Positions 1 through 4,305 of a stretch of DNA of 6,613 nucleotides are shown here, in pieces. Every line of letters begins with the position of its first letter. The first letter of the stretch is position 1. A program made the position numbers and the translations under genes. This DNA is from Pseudanabaena sp. CAN_BIN31 (GTDB lineage: Bacteria > Cyanobacteriota > Cyanobacteriia > Pseudanabaenales > Pseudanabaenaceae). The DNA lies in the NCBI GenBank assembly GCA_026785865.1, contig JAJAZG010000409.1, positions 1-6,613 of the forward strand. Direction: 5' to 3'. Below the pieces are notes generated by a model, which did not search any database, had not been told where the DNA came from, and was given only the letters and a program-made list of their open reading frames with translations.

Positions 1-1
1 G

Positions 2-223
2 GGTAGTTGTTTTGGTGAAATGTCGCTGTTTGATGCTGAGCCGCGATCAGCTTCGGTGACGGCGATTTCTGGCTGCGATTGCCTAATCTTGACACAACAA
101 CAACTTTATGAGGCGATCGATGAAACTCCCGACATTGCCGTAAATATTATTCGCCTGCTATCACGCCGTATCCGCAGCCAAAACTTACAACTCAAAGAAT
201 TAGAAGTTTCTAAGCCGTTATAA
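2..223 (+). CDS. Cyclic-nucleotide-binding-domain protein, C-terminal part (5' end outside window)
   Basis: The frame is open from the left edge and ends at TAA 221-223, so the true start lies upstream. The ATG at position 20 is an internal Met inside a conserved motif, not the start. The first visible residues, GSCFGEMSLFDAEPRSASVT, match the phosphate-binding cassette of the CRP/PKA-type cNMP-binding fold, with the Gly-Glu and Pro-Arg-Ser-Ala positions that normally hold the ribose and phosphate of cAMP or cGMP. The final beta strand and a C-helix (LLSRRIRSQNLQLKEL) follow, and then the protein stops. No helix-turn-helix comes after the domain, so this is not a Crp/Fnr-type DNA-binding regulator. 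The cNMP domain is probably a C-terminal sensor on a larger protein such as a HEAT-repeat, transporter or channel protein, but the effector part is not visible. The gene converges on cdsA, with 31 bp between the two stop codons. Confidence 0.85.
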   Translation, partial: GSCFGEMSLFDAEPRSASVTAISGCDCLILTQQQLYEAIDETPDIAVNIIRLLSRRIRSQNLQLKELEVSKPL

Positions 224-238
224 AGAATTGTCATAGGT

Positions 239-271
239 TAATGCATGAGTGGCACTAATGCATGAGCGGCA
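239..271. repeat. 17-bp tandem duplication across the cdsA stop codon
   Basis: TAATGCATGAGTGGCA (239-254) is repeated as TAATGCATGAGCGGCA (256-271) with a period of 17 bp and one mismatch (T250 versus C267). The right copy encodes the last residues of CdsA (Pro-Leu-Met-His) on the minus strand. The left copy lies just past the CdsA stop, in the gap to the convergent cNMP-domain gene. This looks like a short slippage duplication at the 3' ends of two convergent genes. Confidence 0.85.
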
Positions 272-1157
272 GAATCAGAATAATAAAGTAATACACCAAC
301 GGGGCTGTAAATACATAACTATCGGCGCGATCAAGAATGCCACCATGACCAGGCATAATTTGTCCCGAATCCTTGACCCCAGCATCACGTTTCATCATTG
401 ATTCAGTCAGATCACCCAATAAACCCGCAACCCCGATTAACAAGCCTAAGATCGTACCAGATAGCCACCATTGCGCCCATCCTAGACTAAAAGCCCAGAT
501 GATCGCTGTCGCACAGCAACAGAGTAAACCAGCGATCGCCCCTTCCACAGTTTTCTTTGGACTAATATCTGATAAGCGCGTGCGTCCAAATACTTTGCCA
601 AATATATATGCGCCCACATCCGAAGCCCAAATACAGCAAAACGCCATTACTACATAAATGCAGCCATAGGAAACAGGGAAAGTAATTTGCAACCATGAAA
701 TCTGATCGATATGGCGTAAATGATTAAAGAAACCAAATTGCTGGAGGCGATCGCTTACTTCAAAAATCGCACCATCACCGATCCCTCTAATCCTCACCCA
801 AAAGCTAGGCAAGTAACCACCGTAAAACAATCCTAAAATTGAGGCGGAAATATCAGAGATTGTGGCAATCCTTGGTTGAAATAATAGGTAAAAGCAAATA
901 AAAGTACCCGCGATCGGAATTACCGCATCGGCGAGATCCACTCTCAGTTGCGAGACAATCAGCAATGCTAAACTGACAGAAATCGTGATTTTACTGGCAG
1001 GAACGATGTCCTTGGCTCTCACGAGGGCGAAATATTCCTTTTCACCAAAAATTACCAACAGCGCAAAGGCGGCGGTGAACGCCCAACCACCAACGGCGAT
1101 CGCCGCTAGTACAAGCGGAATGACCAATAAAGCACTAATAATGCGAGTCCAAGGCAT
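255..1157 (-). CDS. cdsA: Phosphatidate cytidylyltransferase (CDP-diacylglycerol synthase)
   Basis: This integral membrane enzyme condenses CTP with phosphatidic acid to give CDP-diacylglycerol and pyrophosphate, the branch point for phosphatidylglycerol synthesis, the main phospholipid route in cyanobacteria. The 300-residue protein has about eight hydrophobic segments (roughly 5-33, 57-72, 76-93, 104-118, 158-178, 205-224, 233-250, 281-298). The family signature is complete at 253-279: Ser253, Lys256-Arg257, Lys262-Asp263, Pro269, His271-Gly-Gly273, Asp276-Arg277 and Asp279. It is preceded by the usual SDVGAYIFGKVFGRT segment (179-193) and SPKKTVEG (199-206). The length is normal for the family. 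The ATG at 1157 gives the typical N-terminus MPWTRIIS. No Shine-Dalgarno is visible. Its start lies only 27 bp from the divergent J-domain gene, so its promoter probably lies within that gene's 5' coding region. Confidence 0.96.
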   Translation of the reverse strand: MPWTRIISALLVIPLVLAAIAVGGWAFTAAFALLVIFGEKEYFALVRAKDIVPASKITISVSLALLIVSQLRVDLADAVIPIAGTFICFYLLFQPRIATISDISASILGLFYGGYLPSFWVRIRGIGDGAIFEVSDRLQQFGFFNHLRHIDQISWLQITFPVSYGCIYVVMAFCCIWASDVGAYIFGKVFGRTRLSDISPKKTVEGAIAGLLCCCATAIIWAFSLGWAQWWLSGTILGLLIGVAGLLGDLTESMMKRDAGVKDSGQIMPGHGGILDRADSYVFTAPLVYYFIILILPLMH

Positions 1158-1184
1158 GGAAATAGCACAACTGAAAATAAGGAT
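1158..1184. promoter_or_regulatory. 27-bp divergent intergenic region between cdsA and the J-domain gene
   Basis: Start codons on opposite strands are separated by only 27 bp. This is too short to hold two complete sigma-70 type promoters, so at least one promoter must lie within the opposite gene or the two must overlap. AAGGA at 1179-1183 is the only purine-rich ribosome-binding-like string before the J-domain ATG, but it ends 1 nt from the ATG, which is too close for a canonical site. No Shine-Dalgarno is visible on the cdsA side. Confidence 0.5.
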
Positions 1185-1667
1185 ATGACTAAAACCTACT
1201 ATGCCATCTTAGGGGTCACTCCTTGGGCAAATGAAATTGATATTCGCCGCGCCTATCGCGATCTTAGTAAGCTTTATCATCCTGATACTACGCAGTTACC
1301 CAAAGATGATGCTGTGGAGATTTTTCGACAAGTTAACGAAGCTTACGCGACCCTAAGTAATGCCGATCGCCGCAATGCTTATGATCGCCGCATTCAGTTT
1401 TCTCGCTTTCAGTACAAAACCTACGAAAATGGTGTAAAGCCCCAAAAACCAAAAAATCTTCAGACCATTGACGATGACGGTTTACCGAGCGAACGCCCCT
1501 TATCAGGTGGTGAACTATTTGCACTGTTGTTAATTGGTGCTACGCTAGTTGCTTGCTTGATTTTAGTTGTCTTAGTCGCTTGGCTACGAGGCGATCGCCT
1601 TTTTCCCGAAGCGATCGCGCCATTATCAATTTCTGCTCTTAACTACTTCACACAAAATTCTTTATAG
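1185..1667 (+). CDS. Membrane-anchored J-domain (DnaJ-like) co-chaperone
   Basis: Residues 4-68 form a J-domain: YYAILGV (5-11), the helix II segment RRAYRDLSKLYHPD with the invariant HPD triad at 32-34, then helix III (FRQVNEAYATLSN, 47-59) and RRNAYDR (62-68). The HPD triad stimulates the ATPase of an Hsp70/DnaK partner. The Gly/Phe-rich region, zinc-finger and C-terminal substrate-binding domains of true DnaJ are all absent, so this is a short class III (J-only) protein. A polar linker (about 71-108) is followed by one strong hydrophobic helix at 111-134 and a short tail containing Arg135, which predicts a single membrane anchor. It may recruit DnaK to a membrane site. The client is unknown. 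The start is fixed by the J-domain N-terminus. A DUF3143 gene follows after 6 bp, so the two are probably co-transcribed. Two HIP1 sites lie at 1591 and 1611. Confidence 0.92.
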   Translation: MTKTYYAILGVTPWANEIDIRRAYRDLSKLYHPDTTQLPKDDAVEIFRQVNEAYATLSNADRRNAYDRRIQFSRFQYKTYENGVKPQKPKNLQTIDDDGLPSERPLSGGELFALLLIGATLVACLILVVLVAWLRGDRLFPEAIAPLSISALNYFTQNSL

Positions 1668-1673
1668 TCAATT

Positions 1674-1946
1674 ATGGCGCTTCCAGCCCCCACAACTCCA
1701 CTCTACAATCATCCCCTCCCAGCACTCGAAGCATGGTTAAATGAGCAGGGATGCGATCAAGATCAGACAAATCCAAATGTATGGCGGGTGACGCGATCGT
1801 CATGGCAAGCCGAAATTATTATGGGTATTGAAGATATTCGGGTTCGTTATATCCAAGATGTATACGGCGGCAAAGAAATTCAACGTGCTTTCCCATATTC
1901 CCTGAGCCGCAAAGATGTCGAAGATGCAATTTTTACAGGTCCCTAG
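1674..1946 (+). CDS. DUF3143 family protein
   Basis: This small soluble protein of 90 residues has the features I associate with the cyanobacterial and plastid-lineage DUF3143 family: LYNHPLPALEAWLNEQGC near the N-terminus (10-27), a central W-R-V...W-x-AEI segment (37-48), IRVRYIQD (55-62), and the C-terminal block FPYSLSRKDVEDAIFTGP (73-90). No catalytic motif, membrane helix or signal peptide is visible, and the biochemical function is unknown. It starts 6 bp after the stop of the membrane J-domain gene and has no Shine-Dalgarno, so it is likely translated by coupling from that gene. The tight pairing suggests a shared process, but that is inference. The family assignment is from memory of its conserved blocks. 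Confidence 0.85.
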   Translation: MALPAPTTPLYNHPLPALEAWLNEQGCDQDQTNPNVWRVTRSSWQAEIIMGIEDIRVRYIQDVYGGKEIQRAFPYSLSRKDVEDAIFTGP

Positions 1947-2083
1947 CCCAAAAAATTAGTAATATTCCAAAAATTTGCTAATATGTGATTAGACAAGATC
2001 CAAATGATGAAGCTACACATAAATCATTTTGCAGTCTTTCACAAGTTTTCCACTTAACTTGATGTTTTTATTTCGGAGGTTGA
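1947..2083 (+). promoter_or_regulatory. asd upstream region with candidate promoter
   Basis: This 137-bp AT-rich gap holds an imperfect direct repeat, AAAAATTAGTAATAT (1951-1965) and AAAAATTTGCTAATAT (1969-1984). The second copy ends in TAATAT (1979-1984), a reasonable -10 hexamer. TTAGTA (1956-1961), 17 bp upstream, is only a weak -35 match. The segment CAAGTTTTCCACT (2042-2054) recurs exactly upstream of rnj. No clear Rho-independent terminator for the DUF3143 gene is seen. The promoter call is tentative. Confidence 0.4.
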
Positions 2084-2086
2084 TTG
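2074..2086 (+). promoter_or_regulatory. Strong Shine-Dalgarno and TTG start of asd
   Basis: CGGAGGT at 2074-2080 is a near-perfect anti-16S match, four bases (after GGAGG) before TTG 2084-2086. An in-frame TGA at 2081-2083 directly abuts the TTG, so no start further upstream is possible. The Rossmann motif begins within ten residues, so no later start is plausible. This is the only gene in the window with a canonical Shine-Dalgarno, and it also has the only non-ATG start. Confidence 0.85.
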
Positions 2087-3100
2087 ACTAAGAAGTATAA
2101 CGTTGCCATTCTCGGAGCAACAGGTGCAGTTGGTACAGAGCTTCTGGCTTTGCTAGAAGAAAGAAAGTTTCCTTTAGGTAAACTCAAGCTTCTAGCTTCG
2201 GAGCGATCGGCTGGCAAGTCGATCAAATTTGCGGGTCAAGACTTAATTATTGAAGCCGTTACCGAATCATCCTTTGATGATGTGGACATTGTCCTTGCGT
2301 CGGCAGGTGGCAGTATTTCTCAGAAATGGTTGCCGATCGCCACCAAAGCAGGTGCAGTAGCGATCGACAACTCCAGCGCTTTTCGGATGCATCCCGATGT
2401 GCCATTGATTGTGCCAGAGGTTAATCCTGAAGCGATCACCCAGCATAAAGGTATTATTGCTAATCCCAACTGCACGACAATTTTGATGGCTGTAGCCATA
2501 TATCCACTACATCAAGTGCAACCCATCCAGCGGATAGTTGCCGCGACTTACCAATCAGTAAGTGGCGCAGGAGCCATGGCGATGGAAGAAGTGAAATTGC
2601 AAGCTCAAGCAATTCTTAACAACGAACCTGCTGTAGCTAAAATTTTGCCCTATCCTTTAGCTTTTAATCTTTTTCCACACAACTCGCCGATGACGGATAA
2701 TTCCTACTGCGAAGAAGAGATGAAGATGGTGAATGAGACGCGCAAAATATTTGGCGATCAAAACATTCGGATCACGGCAACCTGTGTACGGGTTCCCGTA
2801 TTGCGAGCGCATTCGGAAGCACTTAATCTAGAGTTTACTCAGCCTTTTAGTCCAGACAAAGCCAGAGAGATTTTGGCTACGGCGGCAGGTGTAAAGTTAG
2901 TGGAAGACTTTAGCAAAAATTATTTTCCGATGCCCATTGAAGCCAGTGGCAAAGATGAGGTGCTAGTAGGCAGAATTCGTCAGGATATTTCTCATCCCAA
3001 CGGTTTGGAATTATGGCTGTGTGGCGATCAAATTCGCAAAGGAGCAGCACTGAATGCAGTTCAGATTGCCGAATTACTGATTACCAAGGCTCTTATCTAA
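2084..3100 (+). CDS. asd: Aspartate-semialdehyde dehydrogenase
   Basis: The enzyme reduces aspartyl-4-phosphate to aspartate-4-semialdehyde with NADPH, a cytosolic step shared by lysine/diaminopimelate, threonine and methionine synthesis. The N-terminal nucleotide-binding motif GATGAVGTELL spans 11-21. Asp95-Asn-Ser-Ser is conserved. The catalytic Cys is Cys130 in NPNCTT (128-132). YQSVSGAG (156-163) follows. The substrate/phosphate segment is EEMKMVNETRKI (211-222), and the catalytic His is His243 in RVPVLRAHSE (236-245). The C-terminal block GDQIRKGAALNAVQIAE (314-330) returns to the cofactor domain. The 338-residue length is standard and all key residues are present. Translation starts at a TTG with a strong Shine-Dalgarno. 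dapA, the next enzyme on the lysine branch, begins 41 bp downstream, so the two form a pathway operon or gene pair. HIP1 is absent here, although related GCGATCG strings occur. Confidence 0.97.
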   Translation: MTKKYNVAILGATGAVGTELLALLEERKFPLGKLKLLASERSAGKSIKFAGQDLIIEAVTESSFDDVDIVLASAGGSISQKWLPIATKAGAVAIDNSSAFRMHPDVPLIVPEVNPEAITQHKGIIANPNCTTILMAVAIYPLHQVQPIQRIVAATYQSVSGAGAMAMEEVKLQAQAILNNEPAVAKILPYPLAFNLFPHNSPMTDNSYCEEEMKMVNETRKIFGDQNIRITATCVRVPVLRAHSEALNLEFTQPFSPDKAREILATAAGVKLVEDFSKNYFPMPIEASGKDEVLVGRIRQDISHPNGLELWLCGDQIRKGAALNAVQIAELLITKALI

Positions 3101-3117
3101 AAGTTTATAAACTTTTA
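3098..3117. repeat. Perfect 20-bp palindrome overlapping the asd stop codon
   Basis: TAAAAGTTTATAAACTTTTA is its own reverse complement over all 20 bases and begins with the asd TAA stop. An extra partial half-site, AATAAACTTC, follows at 3117-3126. The palindrome has no spacer and is wholly AT-rich, so it is a weak hairpin and a poor terminator. It could instead be an operator-like site for a dimeric regulator in the asd-dapA gap. Confidence 0.75.
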
Positions 3118-3131
3118 ATAAACTTCTATCT

Positions 3132-3149
3132 ATGAGTATGTATGAGTGA
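3132..3149 (+). other. Five-codon upstream ORF overlapping the dapA start
   Basis: ATG AGT ATG TAT GAG TGA reads in the +2 frame relative to dapA and ends inside dapA's third codon. TATGAGT is duplicated at 10-bp spacing (3131-3137 and 3141-3147), giving three ATGs within 13 bp (3132, 3138, 3142). There is no Shine-Dalgarno. The overlap could be chance from a small local duplication. Translation is not demonstrated. Confidence 0.3.
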
Positions 3150-4035
3150 AATTGATTTCGGACGTTTACTAACAGCAATGATTACTCCCTTCGACATAGA
3201 AGGAAATGTCGATTATGCAAAAGCAGAACAAATGGCTCATCATCTGGTCGAGACAGGAACTGACACCGTTGTCGTGTGCGGTACGACAGGCGAATCGCCA
3301 ACTCTCAGTTGGGACGAGCAGTACCAGTTGTTTTCATTACTGAAGAATGCGATCGCGGGCAAAGCGAAAATCATGGCAGGTACAGGATCGAATTCTACTT
3401 CTGAGGCGATCGCGGCTACTCAAAAAGCCGCAAATCTTGGATTAGATGGTACACTACAGGTAACACCGTATTACAACAAGCCTCCGCAAGAGGGTCTATA
3501 TAGACATTTTCGAGCGATCGCTGAAGCTGCACCAGATCTTCCGATCCTTCTCTATAATGTTCCTAGTCGCACAGGTTGCAAACTTGAACCTGAAACCGTT
3601 GCCAAGTTAGCCGAAATCCGTAACATTATCGGAATTAAAGAAGCGACAGGTGATTTAGATCAAGCCAGCCAAATTCGCGCCCTCACACCAGCCGATTTTG
3701 CGATCTATTCGGGTGACGACTCCCTCACATTGCCCTTAATGGCGGTGGGTGCAAAGGGAGTAGTCAGCGTCGCTTCTCATCTAGTTGGCAAACAACTGCA
3801 AGCAATGATGCAATCATTTGCCGCAGGTAAAGTGCAAGAAGCACTGAAAATCCATATTCAGCTTTTTCCTTTGTTTAAGGCTTTATTTTTAACTAGCAAT
3901 CCAATTCCTCTAAAATCAGCTTTACGCTTATTGGGATTAGATACAGGCATGGTGCGATCGCCTCTAGTTGCAGGTAATGCTGAACTCGAAGCCAAGCTTA
4001 AGGTTGTGCTAAGAGAAGTTGGAATTCTTACCTAG
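3142..4035 (+). CDS. dapA: 4-hydroxy-tetrahydrodipicolinate synthase
   Basis: This cytosolic class I aldolase condenses pyruvate with aspartate semialdehyde (the Asd product), committing carbon to diaminopimelate for peptidoglycan and to lysine. The 297-residue TIM barrel has the expected active site. The Schiff-base Lys is Lys166 in GIKEATGD (164-171). The catalytic triad counterparts are Thr48 (GTTGES, 47-52), Tyr111 (VTPYYNKP, 107-114) and Tyr138 (LLYNVPSRTG, 136-145), with substrate-binding Arg143. The Y-x4-R and R-to-K spacings equal those of the E. coli enzyme (Tyr133, Arg138, Lys161). The length is normal. The ATG at 3142 has an in-frame TGA at 3133 upstream, so no longer form exists. 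No Shine-Dalgarno is seen. The gene lies 41 bp after asd and is probably co-transcribed with it. Four HIP1 sites fall inside it (3349, 3406, 3514, 3954). Whether it is lysine-inhibited cannot be read from the sequence. Confidence 0.97.
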   Translation: MSEIDFGRLLTAMITPFDIEGNVDYAKAEQMAHHLVETGTDTVVVCGTTGESPTLSWDEQYQLFSLLKNAIAGKAKIMAGTGSNSTSEAIAATQKAANLGLDGTLQVTPYYNKPPQEGLYRHFRAIAEAAPDLPILLYNVPSRTGCKLEPETVAKLAEIRNIIGIKEATGDLDQASQIRALTPADFAIYSGDDSLTLPLMAVGAKGVVSVASHLVGKQLQAMMQSFAAGKVQEALKIHIQLFPLFKALFLTSNPIPLKSALRLLGLDTGMVRSPLVAGNAELEAKLKVVLREVGILT

Positions 4036-4305
4036 TTATTCCTTCAAGTTCTTTAAAGCCTTTATATCTAAAGACATATTAGAGAGACTGCATCAAGATT
4101 TTGACCAAGAGTTTTACGACTTCTGACCATCATGACTTGTGGGGGAGATTATACCTTTCTGGCAGCTTTCTAGTCATTCCGTCTAAGTGTTTATACAAGC
4201 ATATAAATATTTACAGATATACACACCAAGTTTTCCACTAAACAATTGAATTGAATCATTTTCACTATTCAACTATCCTTTTTCCTTTACAAAAGAAATA
4301 ACTTA
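4036..4305 (+). promoter_or_regulatory. 270-bp rnj leader/promoter region with inverted repeats
   Basis: No recognised gene lies here. Visible structure includes CTTTA-tatc-TAAAG near 4060-4075, ATGACT (4132-4137) with AGTCAT (4172-4177), and TTTATA (4190-4195) with TATAAA (4202-4207). There is also a longer near-inverted pair GTGTTTATA (4187-4195) and TATACACAC (4218-4226), and TTGAAT (4251-4256) with ATTCAA (4267-4272). CAAGTTTTCCACT (4227-4239) is shared with the asd upstream region. GGGGGAGA (4141-4148) stands out in otherwise AT-rich DNA. A pyrimidine-rich run (about 4274-4289) precedes the rnj ATG, and no Shine-Dalgarno is present. I cannot assign a confident -10/-35 pair. The length and repeats suggest a structured 5' leader or operator array, but this is inference. 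Confidence 0.45.

Noticed and set aside
20..22. ATG at 20 as a true gene start
   Set aside because: The frame is open upstream to the window edge, and the residues before this Met (GSCFGE) belong to the conserved cNMP-binding motif.
2..223. Crp/Fnr-type transcription factor
   Set aside because: The protein ends right after the cNMP-domain C-helix with no helix-turn-helix domain.
373..657. 94-codon open frame on the plus strand antisense to cdsA
   Set aside because: CdsA on the opposite strand has a complete family signature. This frame matches no recognisable family and is a reading-frame shadow.
985..1188. 67-codon open frame on the plus strand overlapping the cdsA 5' end
   Set aside because: It is antisense to the conserved CdsA N-terminus, runs into the J-domain start and has no family features.
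2671..2679. Exact TTTTCCACA inside asd as a DnaA box or origin
   Set aside because: A single site within codons for a conserved Phe-Pro-His. There is no cluster of boxes and no dnaA/dnaN or AT-rich unwinding region nearby, so an origin is not supported.
3098..3117. Palindrome as a Rho-independent terminator for asd
   Set aside because: There is no GC core and no loop, the T-run is part of the arm, and it lies inside what looks like an asd-dapA operon.
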